From: Trinickia violacea
GTDB lineage: Bacteria; Pseudomonadota; Gammaproteobacteria; Burkholderiales; Burkholderiaceae
Assembly (NCBI RefSeq): GCF_005280735.1
Contig: NZ_CP040077.1
Span: forward strand, 558,001 to 622,000
DNA length: 64,000 nucleotides
Direction: 5' to 3'
The position numbers and the translations under genes are program-made. Numbering within the stretch: position 1 is the first letter of the stretch; the number at the start of each line of letters is the position of its first letter. The notes below the pieces were generated by a model that ran no database searches, had not been told where the DNA came from, and was given only the letters and a program-made list of their open reading frames with translations. Below are positions 55,247 to 63,998 of this stretch, piece after piece.

Positions 55247-56535
55247 GGGCTGCCGATGCCGGCGCCGCCACGCGGCCTTTCGCGCGGCTTCGGCAGACGA
55301 TTGCATCGGGGCGGTCTTCGCGGCTCCTGCTCACGGCCGGCAATGCGGTGCGCCTGCTGCGCGGCGGCGCGGATTTCTTTGCGGCGCTGATCGAGCGCAT
55401 AGACGGCGCGAGCGAAACGATCGCGCTCGAAACCTATATCTTCTGTGACGACGCAGCCGGCCGCCCGGTTTCCGACGCGTTGATGCGCGCCGCCCGCCGA
55501 GGCGTGGACGTGCGCGTGATCACCGACGGCATCGGCACCGACCGTCTGCCGATGTTCAACGACTGGCCCGCGGCAGGCGTCGAGCACCGCATCTTCAACC
55601 CGCATCTGTTCGGCCGCTTCGGCTTTTCGCGCACGCACCGCAAGCTCGCGGTCGTCGATGGCCGGTTCGCGTTTTGCGGCGGCATCAACATCGTCGACGA
55701 CTTCGCTCAGGACCGCATTCGCCTGCCTTATCCGCGCTGGGACTTCGCGGTCGAGTTGACCGGGCCGGTGGTCGCGCAAGTCGGCGAGGCGTTCGACTTG
55801 CAATGGCAGCGTATCGAGCTCGGCCACCGGCCGCATCCGCTCCAGACGCTCGGTTCCGAGGCGCGGCTGTCGTTGCCGGAAAGCGCCGTCGCGTCGGCGT
55901 TGATGGGCCGCTCGGCGCGTGCGCGCCGCCGGGCCATTGCGACGGCGCGGGCGACGCGCGAGCCGAGCGTCGCGTTCGTCGCGCGCGACAACGTGGTCAA
56001 CCGGCGTGCAATCGAAAAGGCGTATCTCGCCGCGATCGGGCGCGCGCGCCACGAGGTGCTGCTCGCCAATCCCTACTTCATGCCGGGCCGCAAGCTGCGG
56101 CGCGCGCTCGTGCGGGCGGCTCGGCGAGGCGTCGACGTGCGCATCCTGATCGGCCGCAAGGAGTTCGCCGCGCTCGACTACGCGGTTCCTTATCTCTACC
56201 GCACGTTGCTCAATGCCGGTGCGCGCATCGCCGAGTACGAAAAAACGATGCTGCACGGCAAAGTTGCCGTGATCGACTCAAATTGGGGTACAGTCGGTTC
56301 CTCGAATCTCGACGCGTTGAGTCTCGTCTTGAACAACGAGGCCAACGTGGTGCTCATCAAGCACAGCGAGATCCGATTGCTGCGCGACGCGATCCTCGCC
56401 GCATTCGGCGAAGCCCGGCCGATAGACGTTGCTCACTACGCCGCGCGTCCGCTCGGCGAGCGGCTCTTGAACTGGTTCGCGTACCTGTCCTACCGTACGG
56501 TCATGAAACTGCTGACTGTCGGCGGCTACGACTGA
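55243..56535 (+). CDS. Cardiolipin synthase (ClsB-like, phospholipase D superfamily)
   Basis: A 430-residue membrane-associated enzyme with two HKD motifs: THRKLAVVDGRFAFCGG near residue 128 and LHGKVAVIDSNWGTVGSSN near 337. The lack of N-terminal membrane helices and the length match ClsB, which transfers a phosphatidyl group onto phosphatidylglycerol. The ATG at 55243 overlaps the nudB stop, implying translational coupling; an earlier ATG inside nudB is less likely. The C-terminus ends RTVMKLLTVGGYD. Confidence 0.9.
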   Translation: MRAADAGAATRPFARLRQTIASGRSSRLLLTAGNAVRLLRGGADFFAALIERIDGASETIALETYIFCDDAAGRPVSDALMRAARRGVDVRVITDGIGTDRLPMFNDWPAAGVEHRIFNPHLFGRFGFSRTHRKLAVVDGRFAFCGGINIVDDFAQDRIRLPYPRWDFAVELTGPVVAQVGEAFDLQWQRIELGHRPHPLQTLGSEARLSLPESAVASALMGRSARARRRAIATARATREPSVAFVARDNVVNRRAIEKAYLAAIGRARHEVLLANPYFMPGRKLRRALVRAARRGVDVRILIGRKEFAALDYAVPYLYRTLLNAGARIAEYEKTMLHGKVAVIDSNWGTVGSSNLDALSLVLNNEANVVLIKHSEIRLLRDAILAAFGEARPIDVAHYAARPLGERLLNWFAYLSYRTVMKLLTVGGYD

Positions 56536-56697
56536 TCCGCTGCGCCGCGCCATGCGCGTGCCACGCCGGAGGCGCCCAAGGCAATCGGCAAAAAGCCCGC
56601 TTCCTGGGCTGCGGCAACGCCGCAAGAATAGAAAAGGCCGGTTAGATACCGGTGTCTAATAAATTCCTTGTTTCGTCAGCGGCTGCACTCAATAATA

Positions 56698-56741
56698 GTA
56701 CGGCCGTTCGATTTTCGATTTCGGTCACATAAGAACGGTAC
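56698..56741. promoter_or_regulatory. Candidate TetR operator upstream of the regulator gene
   Basis: GTACGGCCGTTC (56698-56709) and GAACGGTAC (56733-56741) are inverted relative to each other apart from an extra GC in the first. They lie seven bases before the TetR start, where an autoregulatory site would be expected. Confidence 0.35.
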
Positions 56742-56747
56742 AAAGCT

Positions 56748-57347
56748 ATGCGAAAAGGCGAACAGACGCGCGCCGCAATTCTCGACGCTGCATTGGACTT
56801 GGCAAGCCGCGACGGGCTCGAGGGCCTGACGATCGGCTTGCTCGCCGAGCGCATGCAGATGAGCAAGAGCGGAGTGTTCGCGCATTTCGGGTCGCGCGAG
56901 GATTTGCAAGTCGAGGTCGTGCGCGAATATCACCGTCGTTTCGAAGACGAGGTGTTTTTCCCGAGCTTGCGCGAGCCGCGCGGTTTGCCGCGTTTGCGCG
57001 CGATGCTCTCCCGCTGGATAGAAAAGCGCATCCAGGAAGTGACGACCGGATGCATCTACATCAGCGGCGCGGTCGAATACGACGACCGCGGGGACAACCC
57101 GGTGCGCGAGCAGCTCGTGCTGAGCGTCACGACGTGGCGCTCGGCGCTTCTGAGGGCCATTTCGCAGGCGATGGAAGAGGGGCATCTGCGCAAGGACACC
57201 GATCCGAACCTGATGCTCTTCGAGGTTTACAGCTTCACGCTCGGCCTGCATCACGACGCGCGCTTCCTGCATCTGCCGGATGCGGTGCGTCTTACGTGGG
57301 CCGCGCTGGAAAAACTGATTGTTTCGTATCAGAGCGAAAGCCGCTAG
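56748..57347 (+). CDS. TetR-family regulator of the beta-oxidation cluster
   Basis: A 199-residue regulator with N-terminal helix-turn-helix (about 5-52; LTIGLLAERMQMSKSGVFAH) and a ligand-binding domain with TetR_C-like sequence (TTGCIYISGAVEYDDRGDNP). It is 54 bases upstream of the acyl-CoA dehydrogenase on the same strand, so an acyl-CoA-responsive repressor of this cluster, comparable to FadR or PsrA in role, is likely. Ligand unproven. Confidence 0.9.
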   Translation: MRKGEQTRAAILDAALDLASRDGLEGLTIGLLAERMQMSKSGVFAHFGSREDLQVEVVREYHRRFEDEVFFPSLREPRGLPRLRAMLSRWIEKRIQEVTTGCIYISGAVEYDDRGDNPVREQLVLSVTTWRSALLRAISQAMEEGHLRKDTDPNLMLFEVYSFTLGLHHDARFLHLPDAVRLTWAALEKLIVSYQSESR

Positions 57348-57401
57348 CGTTCGACACAAAGCGCGCGGCCGACCTCGTTGCCTCAACCTTTGGAGAGAGT
57401 C

Positions 57402-59189
57402 ATGGGACAGTACGCCGCGCCGCTGCGCGACATGCAATTCGTGTTGCACGAGCTGCTCAACGTGGAAGCCGCAGTCAAGGGGATGCCGAAGCACGCGGAT
57501 CTTGACGCCGACACGATCAACCAAGTACTCGAAGAAGCCGGCAAGTTCTGCTCCGAAGTGCTGTTCCCGCTGAACCAGAGCGGCGACAAGGAAGGCTGCA
57601 CCTATGCCGGCGACGGCGTCGTGACGACGCCCAAGGGCTTCAAGGAAGCGTACCGGCAATACATCGAGGCGGGCTGGCCCGCGCTCGGCTGCGATCCCGA
57701 GTATGGCGGCCAAGGGCTGCCGGCGTTCGTGAACAACGCGCTCTACGAGATGCTCAACTCGGCGAACCAGGCCTGGACGATGTACCCGGGCCTGTCGCAT
57801 GGCGCCTATGAGTGCCTGCATGAGCACGGCACCCCCGAACAGCAGCAGATCTATTTGCCGAAACTCGTATCGGGCGTCTGGACCGGCACGATGTGCCTGA
57901 CCGAGCCGCACTGCGGCACCGACCTCGGCATCCTGCGCACGAAGGCCGAGCCGAACGGCGACGGCTCCTACTCGATCACCGGCACCAAGATCTTCATTTC
58001 GAGCGGCGAGCATGACCTCGCCGAGAACATCGTGCACCTCGTGCTGGCGCGCTTGCCGGATGCGCCGCCGGGAACCAAGGGCATTTCGCTGTTCATCGTG
58101 CCGAAGTTCGTGCCCGACGCCTCGGGCGAACCGGGCGAGCGCAACGGCATCAAGTGCGGCTCGATCGAGCACAAGATGGGCATCCACGCGAACGCCACCT
58201 GCGTGATGAATCTCGACAACGCGAAGGGCTGGCTCGTCGGCGAAGCGAACCGCGGCCTGCAGGCGATGTTCGTGATGATGAACGCGGCGCGTCTGGGCGT
58301 CGGCATGCAGAGCCTGGGTCTCACCGAAGTCGCCTATCAGAACTCGCTCGTGTACGCGAAGGAGCGCCTGCAGATGCGCTCGCTGACCGGCCCGAAGGCG
58401 CCGGAGAAAGCCGCCGATCCGATCATCGTCCATCCCGACGTGCGCCGCATGCTGCTCACGCAGAAGGCGTATGCGGAAGGCGCGCGTGCGTTCTCGTACT
58501 GGTCCGCGCTCCATATCGACAACGAGCTGTCGCACGACGACGAAGCCGTGCGTAAAGAGAGCGCCGATCTCGTTGCGCTGCTCACGCCGATCCTGAAAGC
58601 GTTCCTGTCGGACAACGCGTTCGAGTGCACGAACCACGCGATGCAGATCTACGGCGGCCACGGCTTCATCGCCGAGTGGGGCATGGAGCAGTACGTGCGC
58701 GACGCGCGGATCAACATGATCTACGAAGGCACGAACGCGGTGCAGTCGCTCGATCTGCTGGGCCGCAAGGTGCTCGGCGACATGGGCGCGAAGATGAAGA
58801 AGTTCGGCAAGCTCGTGACCGACTTCGTCGAAGCCGAAGGCGTGAAGCCCGAGATGCAGGAGTTCATCAACCCGCTCGCGGACATCGGCGACAAGGTCCA
58901 GAAGCTCACGATGGAAATCGGCATGAAGGCGATGGCGAACCCGGACGAAGTCGGCGCCGCCGCCGTGCCGTATCTGCGCACCGTCGGCCATCTCGTGTTC
59001 TCGTACTTCTGGGCGCGCATGGCGCGCATCGCGCTCGACAAGGAAGCGTCAGGCGATCCGTTCTACAAGTCGAAGCTCGCCACCGCGCGTTTCTACTTCG
59101 CGAAGCTTCTGCCCGAAACGGCCTCGACGATCCGCGCCGCGCGCGCCGGCTCGAAGACGCTGATGGAAGTCGACGAAGCGCTGTTCTAA
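57402..59189 (+). CDS. Acyl-CoA dehydrogenase with C-terminal extension
   Basis: FAD enzyme performing the first step of beta-oxidation. At 595 residues it belongs to the larger FadE/DmdC-like subfamily with an extra C-terminal domain. Features: CLTEPHCGTDLGILRTKAEP (FAD/substrate loop), GTKIFISSGEHDLAENIVHL, and INMIYEGTNAVQSLDLLGRK, whose Glu is the predicted catalytic base. GGAGAGAG precedes the ATG at 57402. A terminator follows, then the bifunctional dehydrogenase gene. Confidence 0.94.
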   Translation: MGQYAAPLRDMQFVLHELLNVEAAVKGMPKHADLDADTINQVLEEAGKFCSEVLFPLNQSGDKEGCTYAGDGVVTTPKGFKEAYRQYIEAGWPALGCDPEYGGQGLPAFVNNALYEMLNSANQAWTMYPGLSHGAYECLHEHGTPEQQQIYLPKLVSGVWTGTMCLTEPHCGTDLGILRTKAEPNGDGSYSITGTKIFISSGEHDLAENIVHLVLARLPDAPPGTKGISLFIVPKFVPDASGEPGERNGIKCGSIEHKMGIHANATCVMNLDNAKGWLVGEANRGLQAMFVMMNAARLGVGMQSLGLTEVAYQNSLVYAKERLQMRSLTGPKAPEKAADPIIVHPDVRRMLLTQKAYAEGARAFSYWSALHIDNELSHDDEAVRKESADLVALLTPILKAFLSDNAFECTNHAMQIYGGHGFIAEWGMEQYVRDARINMIYEGTNAVQSLDLLGRKVLGDMGAKMKKFGKLVTDFVEAEGVKPEMQEFINPLADIGDKVQKLTMEIGMKAMANPDEVGAAAVPYLRTVGHLVFSYFWARMARIALDKEASGDPFYKSKLATARFYFAKLLPETASTIRAARAGSKTLMEVDEALF

Positions 59190-59205
59190 GCGACTATTGA
59201 TTCAT

Positions 59206-59237
59206 GCGCCACGCCGATGAGAAGCGTGGCGCGTTTT
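59206..59237 (+). terminator. Terminator after the acyl-CoA dehydrogenase
   Basis: GCGCCACGC and GCGTGGCGC form a perfect nine-base stem with a nine-base loop and are followed by GTTTT. The downstream gene therefore probably depends on read-through or its own promoter. Confidence 0.75.
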
Positions 59238-59322
59238 CCTTATCCAGACACCTGCAACTCATGTGCGATTCGCAGGCGCTTAGAAAACAGCGCCGCAAAC
59301 CCGCAAACTCCGGAGGAAAGAC

Positions 59323-61755
59323 GTGAGCAATCTGATCATTCGCAAGGTGGCCGTGCTCGGCGCCGGCGTGATGGGCGCGCAGATCGCCGCGCACCTGATC
59401 AACGCCAAGGTGCCGGTGCTGCTGTTCGACCTGCCCGCCAAGGAAGGCCCGAAAAACGGGATCGCGCTCAAGGCGATCGAGAACCTGAAGAAGCTGTCGC
59501 CCGCACCGTTCGGCGTGAAAGACGACGCGGCCTACATCGAGCCGGCCAACTACGAAGACGACCTCGCAAAGCTCGCCGAGTGCGATCTCGTGATCGAAGC
59601 GATCGCCGAGCGGATGGACTGGAAGCACGATCTGTACAAGAAGGTGTCGCCGCATCTCGGCGCGAACGCGATTTTCGCGAGCAACACGTCGGGCCTGTCG
59701 ATCACGACGCTGTCCGACGGTTTCGCCGATGAGCTGAAGGCGCGCTTTTGCGGCGTGCACTTCTTCAACCCGCCGCGTTACATGCACCTCGTCGAGCTGA
59801 TTCCGACGTCGCATACGCGTCCGGACATTCTCGACCAGCTCGAGTCGTTCCTGACGAGCGTCGTCGGCAAGGGTGTCGTGCGCGCGAAGGATACCCCGAA
59901 CTTCATCGCGAACCGCGTCGGCATTTTCTCGATCCTGGCAGTGGTCGCCGAAGCGGCGAAGTTCGGCCTACGGTTCGACGAAGTCGATGACCTGACCGGC
60001 GCGCGCCTCGGCCGCGCGAAGTCGGCGACGTTCCGCACGGCGGACGTGGTCGGCCTCGACACGATGGCGCACGTCATCAAGACGATGCAGGACAACCTCG
60101 CCGACGATCCGTTCTTCCCGGTCTACGAGACGCCGGCCGTGCTGGCCGGGCTCGTAAAAGCGGGCGCGCTCGGCCAGAAGACGGGCGCAGGCTTCTACAA
60201 GAAGGAAGGCAAGGCGATCAAAGTGCTCGATCCGAAGACGGGCACGTATGTCGAAGGCGGCGCGAAGGCCGACGAACTGATCGGCCGCATTCTCAAGCGC
60301 CCGCCGGCAGAGCGCCTGAAGCTCTTGCGCGAATCGGAACATCCGCAAGCGCAATTCCTGTGGGCGATCTTCCGCGACGTGTTCCACTACATCGGCGTGC
60401 ATCTCGAGTCGATCGCCGACAACGCGCGCGACGTCGACCTCGCGATCCGCTGGGGCTTCGGCTGGAACGAAGGTCCGTTCGAAGGCTGGCAGGCGGCGGG
60501 CTGGAAGCAGGTCGCCGAGTGGGTGCAGGAAGACATCGCCGCAGACAAGGCTTTGTCGAAGGCGCCGCTGCCGTCGTGGGTGCTCGAAGGGCCGGTCGCC
60601 GAGCAGGACGGCGTGCATACGAACGAAGGCTCGTGGTCGCCCGCGTCGAAGTCGTTCGTGCCGCGCTCGAAGCTCGCTGTCTACGACAAGCAAGTGTTCC
60701 GTGCGCCGATCATCGGCGAGACGGTCGATCCGAAGACCTACGGCAAGACGCTGTTCGAAACCGACGCGGTGCGTGCGTGGGTCGATGACCGCGCAGGCGA
60801 GGACGACGTCGTCATCGTGTCGTTCAAGAGCAAGATGAACACGATTGGACCGAGCGTGATCGATGGCCTCGTGCAGGCGATCGATCTGGCCGAGAAGGAC
60901 TACAAGGGCGTCGTCGTATGGCAGCCGACCTCGCTCAAGCTCGGCACGCCGGGCGGCCCGTTCTCCGCAGGCGCGAATCTCGAAGAGGCGATGCCCGCGT
61001 TCATGATGGGCGGCGCGAAGGGCATCGAGCCGTTCGTGAAGAAGTTCCAGCAAGGCATGCTGCGCGTGAAGTACGCGAACGTGCCGGTGGTGGCGGCCGT
61101 GTCGGGCATCGCGCTCGGCGGCGGGTGCGAGCTCGTGCTGCATAGCGCGAAGCGTGTTGCGCACGTCGAGAGCTATATCGGGCTCGTCGAAGTCGGCGTC
61201 GGCCTCGTGCCGGCCGGCGGCGGTCTCAAGGAAGCGGCGTTGCGCGCGGCAGAGGCGGCGAATGCGGTCGGCTTGACGAGCGAATTGCTCAAGTTCGCGA
61301 CGAAGTCGTTCGAAAACGCGGCGATGGCAAAGGTCTCGGGCTCGGCGCTCGAAGCGCGTTCGATGGGCTATCTCAAGCCGTCCGACACGATCGTCTTCAA
61401 CGTGTTCGAGCTGCTCGACACCGCGAAAAAGGAAGCGCGCGCACTGGCTGCGGCAGGTTACCGTCCGCCGCTGCGCGCCACGCAAATCCCGGTCGCGGGC
61501 CGCTCGGCGATCTCGACGATCAAGGCACAGCTCGTGAACATGCGCGATGGCGGCTTCATCAGCGCTCACGACTACCTGATCGCGAGCCGCATCGCCGAAG
61601 CGATCTGCGGCGGCGATGTCGAAGCGGGCAGCCTCGTCGACGAAGAATGGCTGTTGACGCTCGAGCGCCGTGCGTTCGTCGATCTGCTCGGCACGCAGAA
61701 GACGCAGGAACGGATCATGGGCATGCTGCAAACCGGCAAGCCGGTGCGCAACTGA
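59323..61755 (+). CDS. 3-hydroxyacyl-CoA dehydrogenase / enoyl-CoA hydratase fusion
   Basis: An 810-residue bifunctional beta-oxidation enzyme. The NAD-binding Rossmann motif VAVLGAGVMGAQIAAHL is at the N-terminus (3-hydroxyacyl-CoA dehydrogenase, about 1-300 plus a second C-terminal subdomain to about 420), and the crotonase domain follows (about 490-700; ALGGGCELVLHS and GLVEVGVGLVPAGGG). This order is the reverse of E. coli FadB/FadJ, where the hydratase comes first. The GTG start has GGAGGAAAG seven bases upstream. The thiolase gene follows after a repeat-rich gap. Confidence 0.93.
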   Translation: MSNLIIRKVAVLGAGVMGAQIAAHLINAKVPVLLFDLPAKEGPKNGIALKAIENLKKLSPAPFGVKDDAAYIEPANYEDDLAKLAECDLVIEAIAERMDWKHDLYKKVSPHLGANAIFASNTSGLSITTLSDGFADELKARFCGVHFFNPPRYMHLVELIPTSHTRPDILDQLESFLTSVVGKGVVRAKDTPNFIANRVGIFSILAVVAEAAKFGLRFDEVDDLTGARLGRAKSATFRTADVVGLDTMAHVIKTMQDNLADDPFFPVYETPAVLAGLVKAGALGQKTGAGFYKKEGKAIKVLDPKTGTYVEGGAKADELIGRILKRPPAERLKLLRESEHPQAQFLWAIFRDVFHYIGVHLESIADNARDVDLAIRWGFGWNEGPFEGWQAAGWKQVAEWVQEDIAADKALSKAPLPSWVLEGPVAEQDGVHTNEGSWSPASKSFVPRSKLAVYDKQVFRAPIIGETVDPKTYGKTLFETDAVRAWVDDRAGEDDVVIVSFKSKMNTIGPSVIDGLVQAIDLAEKDYKGVVVWQPTSLKLGTPGGPFSAGANLEEAMPAFMMGGAKGIEPFVKKFQQGMLRVKYANVPVVAAVSGIALGGGCELVLHSAKRVAHVESYIGLVEVGVGLVPAGGGLKEAALRAAEAANAVGLTSELLKFATKSFENAAMAKVSGSALEARSMGYLKPSDTIVFNVFELLDTAKKEARALAAAGYRPPLRATQIPVAGRSAISTIKAQLVNMRDGGFISAHDYLIASRIAEAICGGDVEAGSLVDEEWLLTLERRAFVDLLGTQKTQERIMGMLQTGKPVRN

Positions 61756-61773
61756 TCAGGTGCGCTTGTGACC

Positions 61774-61818
61774 GACCGCTGAGGGCTTGGAGTAGGTGCT
61801 AAAGCACCAACTCCAAGC
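61774..61818. repeat. Palindromic repeat, copy A
   Basis: GCTTGGAGT-A-GGTGCT, loop AA, AGCACC-A-ACTCCAAGC (61785-61818) is a fifteen-pair hairpin with one A-A mismatch. With the eleven bases before it, 61774-61793 exactly matches the reverse complement of 37569-37588. Confidence 0.75.
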
Positions 61819-61831
61819 AACCACAGCATGG

Positions 61832-61914
61832 GATCTGAGTAAGAGCTTTGCATGGGACCCAAGTAAGCGCTGAAGCGCTAACTTGGGTCGACAGCTGAAG
61901 CGCTAACTCAGATC
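61832..61914. repeat. Palindromic repeats, nested copies B and C
   Basis: Inner hairpin: GACCCAAGT-A-AGCGCT, loop GA, AGCGCT-A-ACTTGGGTC (61856-61889), again fifteen pairs with the same A-A mismatch. Outer pair: GATCTGAGT-A-AGAGCT (61832-61847) with AGCGCT-A-ACTCAGATC (61899-61914), one base short of perfect. The outer arms enclose the inner hairpin. The arms differ between copies while the AGY-centred core is kept. Confidence 0.75.
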
Positions 61915-61930
61915 GACATAGGAGCTACAA

Positions 61931-63130
61931 ATGAGCAAACAATTGCAAGACGCATATATCGTCGCAGCGAGCCGCACGCCGATCGGCAAGGCGCCGCGCG
62001 GCGTGTTCAAGAACACGCGCCCGGATGAGCTGCTGGTCCACGCGATCAAGTCGGCCGTGGCGCAGGTGCCGGGGCTCGATACGTCGGTGATCGAAGACGC
62101 GATCGTCGGCTGCGCGATTCCCGAAGCGGAGCAGGGCCTGAACGTCGCGCGCATGGGCGCGCTGCTCGCGGGCCTGCCGCAGTCGGTCGGCGGCGTGACC
62201 GTGAACCGTTTCTGCGCGTCGGGCATCACCGCGCTCGCGATGGCAGCGGACCGCATTCGCGTCGGCGAAGCGGAAGCGCTGATCGCCGGCGGCTGCGAAT
62301 CGATGAGCATGGTGCCGATGATGGGCAACAAGCCGTCGATGTCGCCGCATATCTTCGATCGCAGCGAAGACTTCGGCATCGCGTACGGCATGGGCCTGAC
62401 TGCCGAGAAAGTGGCGGAGCGCTGGAAGGTGAGCCGCGAGGCGCAGGACCAGTTCTCGGTCGAGTCGCACCGCAAGGCCATCGCCGCTCAGCAGGCCGGC
62501 GAATTCAAGGACGAGATCGCGGCGTACACGCTCGCCGAGCGCTTCCCCGATCTCGCGACCGGCGAGATCAAGGTGAAGGCGCGTGAGATCGCGCTCGACG
62601 AAGGTCCGCGTCCCGACACCTCGCTCGAAGGTCTCGCGAAGCTGCGTGCGGTGTTCGCAGCGAAGGGCTCGGTCACGGCGGGCAACAGCTCGCAGACCTC
62701 GGACGGCGCGGGCGCGCTGATCGTCGTGTCGGAAAAGATCCTCAAGCAGTTCAACCTGACACCGCTCGCGCGCTTCGTGAGCTTCGCAGTGCGCGGCGTG
62801 CCGCCCGAAATCATGGGTATCGGCCCGAAGGAAGCGATTCCGGCCGCGCTCAAGGCCGCGGGCTTGAAGCAGGACGACATCGACTGGATCGAACTGAACG
62901 AGGCATTCGCGGCGCAATCGCTCGCCGTGATTCAGGACCTCGGTCTCGATCCTTCGAAGGTCAACCCGCTCGGCGGCGCGATCGCGCTCGGCCACCCGCT
63001 CGGCGCGACGGGCGCGATCCGCGCGTCGACGGTCGTTCACGGCCTGCGCCGCCGCAACCTGAAGTACGGCATGGTGACGATGTGCGTCGGCACCGGCATG
63101 GGCGCGGCGGGCATCATCGAGCGTCTGTAA
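61931..63130 (+). CDS. Acetyl-CoA C-acyltransferase (thiolase)
   Basis: Final beta-oxidation enzyme, cleaving 3-ketoacyl-CoA with CoA. The 399 residues include the nucleophile Cys in TVNRFCASGITALAM (about residue 95), the His in GGAIALGHPLGATGAIRAST (about 355), and the second active-site Cys in MVTMCVGTGMGAAGI (about 385). The start SKQLQDAYIVAASRTPIGKA is normal. It is separated from the dehydrogenase/hydratase gene by 175 bases of palindromic repeats and followed by a terminator. Confidence 0.95.
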   Translation: MSKQLQDAYIVAASRTPIGKAPRGVFKNTRPDELLVHAIKSAVAQVPGLDTSVIEDAIVGCAIPEAEQGLNVARMGALLAGLPQSVGGVTVNRFCASGITALAMAADRIRVGEAEALIAGGCESMSMVPMMGNKPSMSPHIFDRSEDFGIAYGMGLTAEKVAERWKVSREAQDQFSVESHRKAIAAQQAGEFKDEIAAYTLAERFPDLATGEIKVKAREIALDEGPRPDTSLEGLAKLRAVFAAKGSVTAGNSSQTSDGAGALIVVSEKILKQFNLTPLARFVSFAVRGVPPEIMGIGPKEAIPAALKAAGLKQDDIDWIELNEAFAAQSLAVIQDLGLDPSKVNPLGGAIALGHPLGATGAIRASTVVHGLRRRNLKYGMVTMCVGTGMGAAGIIERL

Positions 63131-63150
63131 GCACGGCATTGCACTGACTA

Positions 63151-63198
63151 CGGTTCGCGTGCGTCGGGACGAAACCCGGAGTGCGCGAACCGTTTTTT
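63151..63198 (+). terminator. Terminator between thiolase and enoyl-CoA hydratase
   Basis: CGGTTCGCG (63151-63159) pairs perfectly with CGCGAACCG (63184-63192), with a smaller inner CGGG/CCCG pairing, followed by six T residues. Confidence 0.82.
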
Positions 63199-63233
63199 AT
63201 TCAGCAGCGGAAACCGCAAGCAAGGAGGCAACG

Positions 63234-63998
63234 ATGGACATCCTGATCGAACACGCCGAAGGCGTGATGACGATTGCGTTCAACCGGCCCGACAAGAAGA
63301 ACGCGATCACGGCCGCGATGTATCAGACGATAGCCGACGCGCTCGCCGGCGCGGAGGACGATCCGACGGTGCGCGCGATCCTGATCCGCGGCAGCGTGGG
63401 CATCTTCAGCGCGGGCAACGATCTCGAAGACTTCATGAAGCAGCCGCCCAAGGGCGAGGACGCGCCGGTGTTCCAGTTCCTGCGGCGCATCAGCACGATG
63501 GGCAAGCCGGTGGTGGCGTCGGTGGCGGGCGCGGCGATCGGCATCGGCACGACGCTGCTGTTGCATTGCGACCTCGTGTACGCGGCCGATTCGGCCGTGT
63601 TCTCGCTCCCCTTCGCGCAGCTCGGGCTGTGCCCGGAAGCGGCGTCGAGCCTGCTGCTGCCGCGCATCGCGGGCTACCAGCTCGCCGCCGAAAAGCTGAT
63701 GCTCGGCGAAGCGTTCGACGCGAAAGAAGCGCACCGCATGGGAATCGTCAACCGCGTGCTGCCGGCGGCGGAAGTCGATGCGTTCGCGCTCGCGCAGGCC
63801 GCGAAGCTGGCCGCGCTGCCCGCGTCGTCGCTGCGCGTGACGAAGTCGCTGATGAAGCACGCGAGCGGCCGCGAGATCGCCGTGCAGATGACCGACGAAG
63901 CGGTGCATTTCGCCAAGATGCTGCTCGCGCCCGAAGCGCGCGAGGCGTTCAAGGCGTTCTTCGAGAAGCGCAAGCCGGATTTCAAGCAGTTCGACTGA
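63234..63998 (+). CDS. Enoyl-CoA hydratase/isomerase (crotonase family)
   Basis: A 254-residue crotonase-fold protein. The oxyanion-hole segments are IFSAGNDLEDF and VAGAAIGIGTTLLLHCDLVY. The position of the hydratase Glu in FSLPFAQLGLCPEAASSLLL is compatible with hydratase or isomerase activity. AAGGAGG precedes the ATG at 63234; an open frame extends 25 codons further upstream through the terminator and is not used. It ends two bases before the window edge and is last in the beta-oxidation set. Confidence 0.9.
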   Translation: MDILIEHAEGVMTIAFNRPDKKNAITAAMYQTIADALAGAEDDPTVRAILIRGSVGIFSAGNDLEDFMKQPPKGEDAPVFQFLRRISTMGKPVVASVAGAAIGIGTTLLLHCDLVYAADSAVFSLPFAQLGLCPEAASSLLLPRIAGYQLAAEKLMLGEAFDAKEAHRMGIVNRVLPAAEVDAFALAQAAKLAALPASSLRVTKSLMKHASGREIAVQMTDEAVHFAKMLLAPEAREAFKAFFEKRKPDFKQFD

